Assembly (NCBI RefSeq): GCF_003634695.1
Contig: NZ_RBWV01000011.1
Location: 62,001 to 126,000 of the forward strand
Length of the DNA stretch: 64,000 nucleotides
Reading direction: 5' to 3'
Source of the DNA: Motilibacter peucedani
Lineage (GTDB): Bacteria; Actinomycetota; Actinomycetes; Motilibacterales; Motilibacteraceae
Positions 37,791-44,883 of this stretch are shown one piece after another. Made by a program: the position numbers and the translations under genes. Numbering within the stretch: position 1 is the stretch's first letter; the number at the start of each line of letters is the position of its first letter. The notes below the pieces were generated by a model. It searched no databases and was not told where the DNA came from. It worked only from the letters and a program-made list of their open reading frames with translations.

Positions 37791-38597
37791 GTGCCCGAGG
37801 GTGACAGCGTATGGCGGGTGGCGCGACGGCTCGACGCCCGGCTGGGCGGGCGGACGGTCGTGCGGTCCGACTTCCGCGTACCCCGCTTCGCGACCGCCGA
37901 CCTCAGCGGCCGCCAGGTGCTCGGCACCGACACGCACGGGAAGCACCTGCTGACCCGCCTGAGCGGCGGCTTGACGCTGCACACGCACCTGCGCATGGAC
38001 GGGTCGTGGACGGTGCTCGCACCCGACAAGCGGCTGCCGCGCAGGGTGCATCCCCACGTACGCGTGCAGCTGGTCCTCGACGACGGCCAGCAGGCGTTCG
38101 CGGTGAAGATGCCGCTCGTCGAGCTGCTCAAGACCTCGGACGAGCACTCGGTCGTCGGGCACCTCGGACCTGACCCGCTGCGCGCGGACTGGGACGCCGA
38201 GGAAGCCGTACGCCGCCTGGCCTCCGTCCCCGACCGCCCGGTCGTCGCCGCACTGCTCGACCAGCGCTGCATCGCGGGGCTGGGCAACCTGTGGGTCAAC
38301 GAGACGTGCTTCCTGCGCGGCTACGACCCGTGGACGCCGGTGTCGCTCGTCGACCTGCCCGCGACCGTGGACCTGGCCGCCCGGATGCTGCGGCACTCCG
38401 CCGACCACCCGGAGGCGGCGATGGTGACGACCGGCTCGACACGCCGCGGCGAGCAGCACTGGGTCGCCGGCCGGGCCGGCCGCCCGTGCCTGCGCTGCGG
38501 CACGACGGTGCGCGTGGTGGCCGAGGTGCCCGGTGACCCGGAGCGGCGGCGTACGTGGTGGTGCCCCAGCTGCCAGCCGCCGCGCCGCTCCGGCTGA
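37791..38597 (+). CDS. nei: Formamidopyrimidine-DNA glycosylase/endonuclease VIII family (Nei2-like)
   Basis: A 268-residue base-excision-repair glycosylase. The N-terminus PEGDSVWRVARRLDARLGG provides the catalytic Pro2/Glu3; HGKHLLTRLSGGLTLHTHLRMDGSW is the second conserved block; the helix-two-turn-helix is at GLGNLWVNETCFLRGYDPW; a C-terminal zinc finger is visible (CLRCGTT...WWCPSCQ). It removes oxidised pyrimidines and nicks the DNA. It resembles mycobacterial Nei2 more than Fpg. Divergent from the VOC gene. Confidence 0.92.
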   Translation: MPEGDSVWRVARRLDARLGGRTVVRSDFRVPRFATADLSGRQVLGTDTHGKHLLTRLSGGLTLHTHLRMDGSWTVLAPDKRLPRRVHPHVRVQLVLDDGQQAFAVKMPLVELLKTSDEHSVVGHLGPDPLRADWDAEEAVRRLASVPDRPVVAALLDQRCIAGLGNLWVNETCFLRGYDPWTPVSLVDLPATVDLAARMLRHSADHPEAAMVTTGSTRRGEQHWVAGRAGRPCLRCGTTVRVVAEVPGDPERRRTWWCPSCQPPRRSG

Positions 38598-38613
38598 GGA
38601 CCGGAGCGCGGCG

Positions 38614-38838
38614 TCAGGGCAGGCGCTGGCCGGTGGCGCCGGTCGCGGTCCCGTCCTGGGTGGTGCCGCGGGCCTCGATCATGAGGATGCGGGTGCCGAG
38701 CTCGGCGCGGGGCCGGTGGCGCACGCCCTGCGGGACCGTGAAGACGTCCATCGGACCGAGGCTGACGGTCCGGTCGGGCAGCTCGAGTTCCATGCGCCCG
38801 CTGAGGACCACGAAGATCTCGTCTGCACGTTGCGGGGT
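38614..38838 (-). pseudogene. Truncated cupin-domain gene (C-terminal half only)
   Basis: The frame between stops reads RADEIFVVLSGRMELELP...LGPMDVFTVPQGVRHRP...TRILMIEARG, the second half of a small cupin. The expected N-terminal half with the metal-binding His/Glu strand (like WHxHxxxDE) is missing: an in-frame TGA lies at 38839-38841, six codons before ADEIF, and no matching sequence is found upstream in other frames. The nearest start codon is a GTG inside the barrel (38811). It looks like a 5'-deleted remnant after the neighbouring SnoaL-like gene moved in. Confidence 0.7.
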
Positions 38839-38868
38839 TCAGCCGTGGGTCGAGCATCCCCCGCGGCG

Positions 38869-39303
38869 CTAGCGTCCGGGCGGCGAGTGGTCGGCCGCGC
38901 GGGCGAGCTGCCGCTCGAGCGCCTCCAGGTCGAGCAGCGACCACACCTGCACGATGCGCCTGTCCTCGAAGCGGTAGAAGACGTGCTCGGTGAAGACGAT
39001 CCGCTCCCCCGTCGGCTCGAGCCCGCGGAACGTCTCGGCCGGGGTGCAGTCGAACCGGAGCACGCAGGCAACGTGGTCCTCGCCGGTGACCAGCAGCCGC
39101 ACGTCATAGACGAGGTCGGGGATGCGGCGCACGTCGTCCTCGAGCAGCGCTCGGTAGTCCCGCAGCGTCATCGGGGCGTCGTTGTAGACGAGCTCGTCGG
39201 CGACGTAGGCCGGCAGGTCGTCGAAGCGCCGCTCGTCGAGAGCAGCGATGTAGTCGCGGTAGTGCTGCTCGAGAGATGCGCCGGGCGGCGTCGCGTCGTC
39301 CAT
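38869..39303 (-). CDS. SnoaL-like/ester-cyclase-type NTF2-fold protein
   Basis: A 144-residue protein with the SnoaL pattern: HYRDYIAALDERRFDDLPAYVADELVYNDAPMTLRDYRALLEDDVRRIPDL split across helix 1 and the loop, then strands VACVLRFDCTPAETF and the terminal RRIVQVWSLLDLEALERQL. Members are polyketide cyclases or unknown enzymes. Substrate not predictable. It is divergent from the small membrane protein; the two share the operator-like dyads at 39327-39372. Confidence 0.8.
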   Translation of the reverse strand: MDDATPPGASLEQHYRDYIAALDERRFDDLPAYVADELVYNDAPMTLRDYRALLEDDVRRIPDLVYDVRLLVTGEDHVACVLRFDCTPAETFRGLEPTGERIVFTEHVFYRFEDRRIVQVWSLLDLEALERQLARAADHSPPGR

Positions 39304-39326
39304 GACGGCACTCTGCCACGGCGACC

Positions 39327-39372
39327 GTCAACTCGGTCTTGACAGCTGGGCAGTCGTCAAGCCAACCTTGAC
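39327..39372. promoter_or_regulatory. Two tandem dyads GTCAA-N7-TTGAC (candidate operators)
   Basis: Two identical-layout 17-bp dyads: GTCAA-CTCGGTC-TTGAC (39327-39343) and GTCAA-GCCAACC-TTGAC (39356-39372), 29 bp centre to centre, the second ending 2 bp before the ATG of the small membrane protein. Identical arms with unrelated spacers are what one expects from a dimeric HTH protein, and the next operon member encodes one. Confidence 0.6.
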
Positions 39373-39374
39373 AC

Positions 39375-39635
39375 ATGGCACGTACGCACCTCTCCCAGCC
39401 GCTCGTCCAGGTCCTCGCGGTGTCGCTCACCTTCGTCGTGCTCGGCGGTCTCGTCGGCGTCGTCAGCGACGGCGACGTCGTCGACTCGGTCGCCGGCTTC
39501 GTCTGCGGCGTTGCCGCCGTCATCGCCGTGGGCTGCGTGGTCTGCCTGGCGCTGCAGCGTCGCGCGGCGAGGGCTGCACGCGACCGGCAGGTGCTCGACG
39601 ACCTCGAGCCGCTGCGCTCCCCGCACCAGCCGTGA
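39375..39635 (+). CDS. Small membrane protein (86 residues)
   Basis: No family recognised. Two hydrophobic segments, VQVLAVSLTFVVLGGLVGVV and VAGFVCGVAAVIAVGCVVCLAL, are separated by SDGDVVDS; a basic tail (QRRAARAARDRQVLDD) follows. The ATG is almost at the downstream end of the second dyad, so no room exists for a ribosome site and the mRNA may be leaderless. Its stop overlaps the GTG of the HTH gene (GTGA), coupling the two proteins. Confidence 0.6.
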   Translation: MARTHLSQPLVQVLAVSLTFVVLGGLVGVVSDGDVVDSVAGFVCGVAAVIAVGCVVCLALQRRAARAARDRQVLDDLEPLRSPHQP

Positions 39636-40249
39636 CGGCACCCGTCGGGTCCGGCGCGCCGGCACCGGACCTCACCGCCGACGAGGCGGCAGCCGTCCGC
39701 GACGCCGTGGCGGAGGCGGTGCTCGGTACGCCGTCCGGCCTCCGCGACGCGCTCGAGAACGACCCCGACGCGTACCTCCGGCTGGTGGCCGCCAGCCGCG
39801 TCGCGGCCGAGCAGACCAGCCAGCTGCTGCGCGAGTCGGTCGCCGGCGCCCGGGCCGCCGGCCACAGCTGGGACACGCTCGGTCGCCTGCTCGGGGTGAG
39901 CAAGCAGGCTGCGCAGCAGCGTTTCGCCGCCGCGGCACCGGACCCCGGTGACCCTGGTCCCCACGAGCGCCGGGTCCTCACGCCGCTCACCGCGTTCGAC
40001 GAGATGTCGGTGCTGGAGCGCGAGGGGCGCGCCGGGTGGCACGTCGTGAGCTACGGCCCCCTCTACCACGTGGTCGAGGCCTCGAGCACGCCGTGGGAGC
40101 ACCGCCGGGTGCCGTGGGCGGTGGGCCGGCGCGCCCGCTGGGAGGCCGGGGGTTGGCAGCAGGTGCCCGGCCCGTCGTTCCCGTGGTCGTACTGGAAGCG
40201 GCCGGTGCGAAGGGACGGATCTGACCGTCCTCAGGGCGAGTCGTCGTGA
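39632..40249 (+). CDS. Small HTH regulator with C-terminal tryptophan-rich domain
   Basis: A 205-residue protein. An N-terminal helical region (AAAVRDAVAEAVLG, ASRVAAEQTSQLLRESVAGARAAG) leads to an HTH (SWDTLGRLLGVSKQAAQQRFAAA, about residues 78-100), as in a group of small actinobacterial regulators with the LGVSKQAAQQRF signature. The C-terminal 90 residues (GWHVVSYGPLYHVVEASSTPWEHRRVPWAVGRRARWEAGGWQQVPGPSFPW) are unusually rich in Trp and Tyr and could bind a ligand or the partner membrane protein. It is the probable reader of the two upstream dyads. Confidence 0.65.
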   Translation: MTAPVGSGAPAPDLTADEAAAVRDAVAEAVLGTPSGLRDALENDPDAYLRLVAASRVAAEQTSQLLRESVAGARAAGHSWDTLGRLLGVSKQAAQQRFAAAAPDPGDPGPHERRVLTPLTAFDEMSVLEREGRAGWHVVSYGPLYHVVEASSTPWEHRRVPWAVGRRARWEAGGWQQVPGPSFPWSYWKRPVRRDGSDRPQGESS

Positions 40250-40253
40250 GAGC

Positions 40254-40541
40254 TTGGAGACTCGTCGTGCCGACACCATCCAGATCGCGGGCTCGCTCGT
40301 GCTCCTCGCAGCACTTCTCGCAGCTCTGACGGGCCGGCTCGAGCAGTCGTCCTACGCCTACCTCGCCGCCAACGCGCTCGGCTCCGGAGTCCTCGCGGGA
40401 AGTGCGGTCTTCTCGCAGGAGTGAGGATTCCTGCTCCTGGAGGGCGTCTGGGCACTGGTCTCGGCCCTCTCGATCGGGCGCAAGCTCCGAGGTGCCCGGC
40501 CGAGTGCGGCCCACGAGACCACGAACCTGCGGAACCGGTGA
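40254..40541 (+). pseudogene. CBU_0592-like membrane protein gene interrupted by TGA
   Basis: The translation runs TIQIAGSLVLLAALLAALTG, SSYAYLAANALGSGVLAGSAVFSQE, then a TGA at 40422-40424, then GFLLLEGVWALVSALSIGRKLRG to a stop at 40539-40541. This is the CBU_0592 small membrane domain, where the family normally has SQEWGFLLLEGVWAL: the stop sits exactly at the conserved Trp (TGG to TGA). One base change thus explains the break. The start is uncertain (TTG 40254 is in frame). It may be a genuine nonsense mutation or a sequence error. Confidence 0.65.
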
Positions 40542-40585
40542 ACCTGCGGCCGACGAGTCCCGTCGCCGACTACCGTCACAGCACC

Positions 40586-41131
40586 ATGAGCCGGATCACG
40601 CTGCAGTCCCACGTCACGCTCGACGGCGTCATCGAGTCGCCGCCAGAGGCTCTCCTGCCCTGGATCAGCAAGGAGGGGCAGCAGGATTCCCTCGCCCTCG
40701 CCCTCGCCGCTGACGCGCTGCTCCTCGGACGGGCCACGTGGCAGTCGCTCGGGCCGGCGTGGCGCGAGCAGTCCGGGCCCATGGCCGAGCGGCTCAACTC
40801 GATGCCGAAGTACGTCGTGACCTCGACCCTGAGGTCGTTCGAGGGATGGGCGAACTCCTCCGGCGTCCGCTACGACGACGTCGCAGGGTTGCGCGAGCAG
40901 AGCGACCTTCTGGTCTACGGCTGCGGATCGCTCGCTCGGGACCTGCTCCGCGACGGACTGCTCGACGAGCTGCACCTCAACATGACCCCGGTGGTGGCAG
41001 GCGGTGGGCGACGCCTCTTCGACGAACCGACGAGCCTGCTGACGCTGGACTTCGTCGAGACGCGGACCTATCCGACGGGAGCTATCCACCTCGTCTGCCG
41101 GCCGCGCGAGGTGGACGCCGCGAGCAGCTGA
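40586..41131 (+). CDS. Dihydrofolate reductase-like (RibD C-terminal) protein
   Basis: A 181-residue protein of the DHFR-like RibD_C family: ITLQSHVTLDGVIESPPE at the N-terminus, ADALLLGRATWQSLGPAW, MPKYVVTSTLRSFEGWANS, DLLVYGCGSLARDLLRDGLLDELHLNMTPVVAGGGRRLF, ending in the usual strand. These NADPH-dependent proteins are of unknown substrate and are unlikely to replace true DHFR. Start ATG 40586 is preceded by no clear ribosome site. Confidence 0.85.
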   Translation: MSRITLQSHVTLDGVIESPPEALLPWISKEGQQDSLALALAADALLLGRATWQSLGPAWREQSGPMAERLNSMPKYVVTSTLRSFEGWANSSGVRYDDVAGLREQSDLLVYGCGSLARDLLRDGLLDELHLNMTPVVAGGGRRLFDEPTSLLTLDFVETRTYPTGAIHLVCRPREVDAASS

Positions 41132-41147
41132 CCGCAAGGACCACCGC

Positions 41148-41636
41148 TCACTGTCTGCGTCGCCACAGCCGCCATCGTGACTGCCTACGCCGCCGGTGGG
41201 TGTCCTCCAGCGGTTCGATGGCCACGCACCCGTTGACCGAGGACCTCCAATCCTGTGCCTCGGTCACCGTCAGCTCCGCGCAGATCGACCGGCCCGAGTC
41301 GTCCATGGACGCCAGTAGGCCCGGGCCGTCGCCGTGGATCTCGACGCAGATCGACCAGGCCGCGTAGACGCGGAGCGCGTCCATCAGAGCAGGGTCCGTC
41401 GGATCGACCTCGATCATCCCGATCCGGCGCGCCGTTCGATCCTGATCCTGGATGACGCGCTCGGCGGCGGCCACGTCAGCCGGCAGGTCGCGCCAATCAC
41501 TCACAGGGTCCACGTACACACGACGGGCAAGTGGAGCCACTACGTCCAGCAGTGCGGCGCACACCGCCGTAGCCGCAGGGCGCGTCAAGCCCTCGCTCGC
41601 GACGGTGTACGTGCGCCGATGCTCCGTGTGTTCCAC
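41148..41636 (-). CDS. Hypothetical protein (162 residues)
   Basis: No family recognised. The N-terminus is HTEHRRTYTVASEGLTRPAATAVCAALLDVVAPLARRVYVDPVSDWRDLP (helix and strand pattern split over 50 residues), the middle is acidic (VEIHGDGPGLLASMDDSGRSICAEL) and the C-terminus is strongly basic (RRRRQSRWRLWRRRQ), possibly nucleic-acid or membrane binding. Codon use matches neighbours, with GC-rich third positions, so it is likely real. GTG start without a strong ribosome site. Confidence 0.5.
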   Translation of the reverse strand: MEHTEHRRTYTVASEGLTRPAATAVCAALLDVVAPLARRVYVDPVSDWRDLPADVAAAERVIQDQDRTARRIGMIEVDPTDPALMDALRVYAAWSICVEIHGDGPGLLASMDDSGRSICAELTVTEAQDWRSSVNGCVAIEPLEDTHRRRRQSRWRLWRRRQ

Positions 41637-41704
41637 CCGTGCATCGTCTCCCAGTCGGGCGGGGAGCCGCTCAACGTTGTGCGGGCGCAGCAGCCAGGCG
41701 TTTC

Positions 41705-41764
41705 GTCAGCATGTGTTGACGCCGATCGACCCCGGACCTACCGTGGTCGTCAGCACATGCTGAC
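41705..41764. promoter_or_regulatory. Two dyads around GTCAGCA/TGCTGAC (candidate autoregulatory operators)
   Basis: Site 1, 41705-41720: GTCAGCA-TG-TGTTGAC (6 of 7 arm positions match). Site 2, 41749-41764: GTCAGCA-CA-TGCTGAC, perfect 7-bp arms. They lie 44 bp apart centre to centre, just ahead of and over the candidate ATG of the next HTH gene. The GTCA/TGAC half-site is shared with the dyads at 39327-39372, which precede a related HTH gene. Confidence 0.6.
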
Positions 41765-42023
41765 GACGGGAGTACGAGTCGTGGAGGTGAGGTCCTTGGT
41801 GGCGCTCGCACAGGCAGCTGGCGACGACGACCCCCGGGCAGCGCTGCGGGCAGCCGCAGAGCTGCGGCGGGAGACCGAGCGGCTGGAGGCACAGCTGGTC
41901 CGCCGAGCACGCAACGCTGGACTGTCATGGGCGGAGGTCGCAGGGCAGCTCGGAGTCACGAAGCAGTCGGTGCACCGCAAGTACGGCGGTGGTGGCGTCC
42001 TCCGGCTCGGTCGACAGCCCTAG
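41757..42023 (+). CDS. Small HTH regulator (88 residues)
   Basis: A helical stretch (ALRAAAELRRETERLEAQLVRRARNAG) precedes an HTH (LSWAEVAGQLGVTKQSVHRKYG) closely similar to the HTH of the 205-residue regulator at 39.6-40.2 kb. ATG 41757 lies inside the second dyad; a GTG at 41781 with a GGGAG ribosome site is a plausible alternative. Its TAG stop overlaps the stop of the convergent HNH gene. Proteins of this layout appear to be stand-alone DNA-binding modules; the target is inferred to be its own promoter. Confidence 0.6.
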   Translation: MLTTGVRVVEVRSLVALAQAAGDDDPRAALRAAAELRRETERLEAQLVRRARNAGLSWAEVAGQLGVTKQSVHRKYGGGGVLRLGRQP

Positions 42024-43390
42024 CTGTCGTCGGGACCGAAGGGCAGGGGGAGGGTGGCGCCGGGGTTGCGGTCGATGGCGTGGACCGCGGGTGCGGGTGG
42101 TCCGCCTCTCGGTGAGCAGATCTGGAAGAGGCCTGGTCTGTGGGGGTCGGGTTCGATGGTCCAGCCGTCGTCGTGGACGAGGTGGTGGCAGCGTTCGCAG
42201 AGCAGGACCTCGTTGGGCACCTCGGTGGGCCCGTGGTCGCGGGCCCAGTGCCGGACGTGGTGGGCCTGGACGTTGAGGTTGGTGCAGCCGGGGGTGATGC
42301 ACCCGCCGTCCCGGACCCACAGCGCCTTGACGTGGGAGCGGGGCGCGAGCCGGGACTCGCGCCCGAGCGCGAGCGGCTCGCCCCACTCGCTGACGATGAC
42401 CGGCGTGAGCTGGCAGGCGCAGGTCAGGCGTGCGAGCGCGGCGGGCCCGAACGCCCGGCCGACCAGGGCGGCGAGCCCGCTCGCCGCGAGCCCGGCCGCC
42501 GCCGCCGCTGCCGCGGCGCTCCCGCCGGCGGTGCTCTCAGAGATGTCTGACCGTTGGCCCTTGCCCGACAGTTCGCCGCGCAGGGTGGGCAGGTCGAGCA
42601 CGAGGGAGACGTGCGGGGCGATCCCACCGACGGTGGGCGCGTTCCCGGTGGCGAGGGCGGTGCCGGCGAGCTGGACGAGCGCGTCGGCGGTGCGCTGGCC
42701 CTTGGTGCGCGGGTCGGGGGTGCCATCGGGCAGCGGTTGGCGGCCGGAGAACGCGTCGAACGCGGCCTTGACCAGCACGCCGTCGGCCGGGTCGAGCAAC
42801 CCGCTCAGGCTCCACGTCCCGTCGAACCCGGGGGTGATGTTCACGTGCCGGGCGGCGCGCTGGCGTTCGGCGCGTTCAGTGGCCGTCTCGTCGGGGTCGA
42901 CGACCTGGACGAGCCGGTCGACGGCGAGGCGGAGCTGGTCCGCGCTGGAGCGGCGAGCCAGCTCGAGCAGCGTGGACTCGGCCTCCTCCATGGTCGTGCC
43001 GACCCGGGCCCGGCCGCGGGTGAGCGCGTCGACGTGCGCCGCCTCGATCTCCGCTGACGCAAGGGCAGTCGCGGTGCCCGGCAGCTCGGTCAGGGTGCGA
43101 GCCCGGGCCAGCCGGGCGCGGGCGGCGCGCGGGTCGAGGCGGAGGTGGTGCCGGAGCCAGGCCGCAGTGTTGGGGGCGGCGTCGAGCCGGTAGGCCTCCC
43201 GGACATCGACCGCGGTCAGCGTCTGCGCTTCGAGCGCGTCGAGCCGCGCGCGGACCGCCGCCAGGTGCTTCAGCCGCGCCAACAGCCCTTCGGAGGTGAC
43301 CGAGCCGACCACGTCACCGTCGCCGGACAGCAGGGTGTCGAGGGTGTCGGTCATCGACTCCCACGCCTGCTGCTCGGCTGCTGCGATCAC
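42020..43390 (-). CDS. DUF222/HNH endonuclease-family protein
   Basis: A 456-residue protein from GTG 43390: the actinobacterial DUF222 domain (LDALEAQTLTAVDVREAYRLDAAPNTAAWLRHHLRLDPRAARARLARA split across residues 35-80, then ADGVLVKAAFDAF), an Ala-rich linker, and a C-terminal HNH nuclease module with VRDGGCITPGCTNLNVQAHHVRHW and LLCERCHHLVHDDGW. These proteins occur in many copies in actinobacteria, frequently with 13E12-repeat sequences, and their role is unknown. An ATG at 43501 would add 37 residues. It is probably not part of an intein or a restriction system here. Confidence 0.82.
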   Translation of the reverse strand: MIAAAEQQAWESMTDTLDTLLSGDGDVVGSVTSEGLLARLKHLAAVRARLDALEAQTLTAVDVREAYRLDAAPNTAAWLRHHLRLDPRAARARLARARTLTELPGTATALASAEIEAAHVDALTRGRARVGTTMEEAESTLLELARRSSADQLRLAVDRLVQVVDPDETATERAERQRAARHVNITPGFDGTWSLSGLLDPADGVLVKAAFDAFSGRQPLPDGTPDPRTKGQRTADALVQLAGTALATGNAPTVGGIAPHVSLVLDLPTLRGELSGKGQRSDISESTAGGSAAAAAAAAGLAASGLAALVGRAFGPAALARLTCACQLTPVIVSEWGEPLALGRESRLAPRSHVKALWVRDGGCITPGCTNLNVQAHHVRHWARDHGPTEVPNEVLLCERCHHLVHDDGWTIEPDPHRPGLFQICSPRGGPPAPAVHAIDRNPGATLPLPFGPDDS

Positions 43391-43627
43391 ATTCCAGAAC
43401 CTACAAGCCACCACTGACAGAGTCGCCTCACAGACCAGGAACCCTCTAGCAGCAGGCACTTCGACCCGCAGAGTGTCATGAACCAGCTGAGCGGTAGTCA
43501 TGGCATGCACAGCACAGTGGCACTCAGTGGTAACTGGCTCTGTGCAACATGGAGCGTACGGGCCCGACGCACGACCGGTTCGTGAGCAGTTGCATCCCTT
43601 ACGCAGGCACAAGTCCTTGGTCTCGGC

Positions 43628-43914
43628 ATGACTCCACTGCGCAGCAGCCAAGTGGCGTCCGCCGCCGGCGTCAACGTCCAGACGCTGAGGCACTACGAGC
43701 GTCGCGGACTGCTCGCCGAGCCGCGGCGCAGCCTTGGCGACCACTGGCTTTCGCACTCGTCGTCGCCGTCGCGACCGTGTGTGCGGTCGTGCTCCGTCGC
43801 CGTCCGGGCCGGCGCGCCGCACCGCCTACGACCGGCGACGGTGAGCGTCAGTCACCGGCCGACCTGGGGATGCCGCTCGCTCCGACGGCGGGCAGCCGAT
43901 CCTTGAGGCCCTGA
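43628..43914 (+). pseudogene. MerR-type HTH fragment joined to a membrane-protein tail
   Basis: The frame from 43628 starts as a perfect MerR N-terminus (LRSSQVASAAGVNVQTLRHYERRGLLAEPRRSLGDHW) and then becomes meaningless at about 43742, after some 38 residues; the MerR wing and effector domain are missing. From there another frame gives a transmembrane helix LAFALVVAVATVCAVVLRRRPGR up to a stop at 43912-43914. This looks like a deletion junction between two former genes. The rest of the 580-base interval 43391-43970 contains no other supportable gene. Confidence 0.6.
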
Positions 43915-43970
43915 GCGAACGCGTCTCCCACGTCTTCCGCTCCGCGCTGCTGGTCGGCCAGACTGGCGCC

Positions 43971-44825
43971 GTGGAGCAGCACGAGTTCGGCGCGGCGGTG
44001 CGCCACCTGCGCGAGAGCACTGCGCCGGAGTCCGTCGGACTGCCGGCCGGTGGCCGACGCACACGAGGCTTGCGGCGCGAGGAGCTCGGTGAGCTCGCGG
44101 GGATGTCGGCCGACTACGTACGCCGCCTCGAGCAGGGCCGCAGCCACCCGTCGGCCGGCGTGGTCAAGGCCATCGCGCGCGGCCTCCGGGTCGGGCGCGG
44201 CGACTACGAGCGGCTGTGCGCCCTCGCGGGGTACGCCGCTTCGGACGGCACGGTGCCCACCCAGATGGGTCCTGGCGCGACGAGGCTTCTGGAGCGGTTC
44301 TCCGACACCCCGATGTTCGTCTCCGACGCGGCGATGAACCTCGTCGCCGTCAACAGCGCGTTCCTCGCCCTCGGTCACTGGGACCTGCCGGGCGACCCGT
44401 GGGACTGGAACATCGCCTGGCGGACCTTCGTCGACCCGTTCGAGTCGTTCCAGCAGTCGGCGGCGGACGCGGACGACCACCAGGCCGTCCTGGTGACCCA
44501 GCTGCGCAACGCACTGCTGCGCTATCCCGGCGACGCCGCGCTGGCCGCTCTGGTCGACGAGCTGCGCACCCGAAGCCGCCGGTTCGACGCCCTGTGGCGC
44601 GCCCCCCGGCCGGTCCAGGCATTCGAGAGCAGCGCCACCTTCGTCCGGCCGCGCGGCGAGTCCGTGACGCTCGTCGGCAACCTGCTGGCGATCCCCGGCG
44701 AGGACCTCGCCGCGCTGATGCTCACGGCGGCCCCGCGCTCGGACGACGCCGCGCGCCTGGCCGAGCTGGTCAGCGAGGCCGACGGCTCGACCGTCGTGAA
44801 GGTGGGCCAACTCGGCCCAGGATGA
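43971..44825 (+). CDS. XRE-family HTH regulator with MmyB-like C-terminal domain
   Basis: A 284-residue regulator. N-terminal HTH: VRHLRESTAPESVGLPAGGRRTRGLRREELGELAGMSADYVRRLEQGRSHPS split over residues 10-60, with the RGLRREE motif of MmyB-like regulators. C-terminal PAS-like ligand domain: LLERFSDTPMFVSDAAMNLVAVN, FVDPFESFQQSA and so on. MmyB-like proteins bind fatty-acid-like ligands and repress oxidoreductase genes next door. A 17-bp dyad (44844-44860) lies between it and the oxidoreductase pair. GTG start. Confidence 0.87.
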   Translation: MEQHEFGAAVRHLRESTAPESVGLPAGGRRTRGLRREELGELAGMSADYVRRLEQGRSHPSAGVVKAIARGLRVGRGDYERLCALAGYAASDGTVPTQMGPGATRLLERFSDTPMFVSDAAMNLVAVNSAFLALGHWDLPGDPWDWNIAWRTFVDPFESFQQSAADADDHQAVLVTQLRNALLRYPGDAALAALVDELRTRSRRFDALWRAPRPVQAFESSATFVRPRGESVTLVGNLLAIPGEDLAALMLTAAPRSDDAARLAELVSEADGSTVVKVGQLGPG

Positions 44826-44843
44826 CCGCGTCGAGACCTGCCA

Positions 44844-44860
44844 GGTTGGGTTCACCAACC
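44844..44860. promoter_or_regulatory. Dyad GGTTGG-GTTCA-CCAACC (candidate operator of the MmyB-like regulator)
   Basis: Perfect 6-bp arms separated by 5 bases, located 18 bp after the regulator stop and 24 bp before the start of the NADP-dependent oxidoreductase gene. Position and symmetry suggest a repressor site controlling the two oxidoreductase genes. Confidence 0.5.
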
Positions 44861-44883
44861 CCGACACGAGAGCAGGTCAGGCG

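Noticed and set aside
42020-43390. HNH/DUF222 gene as part of a mobile element or restriction system
   Set aside because: No methyltransferase, integrase, transposase or terminal repeats nearby; DUF222/HNH proteins are routine in actinobacterial chromosomes.
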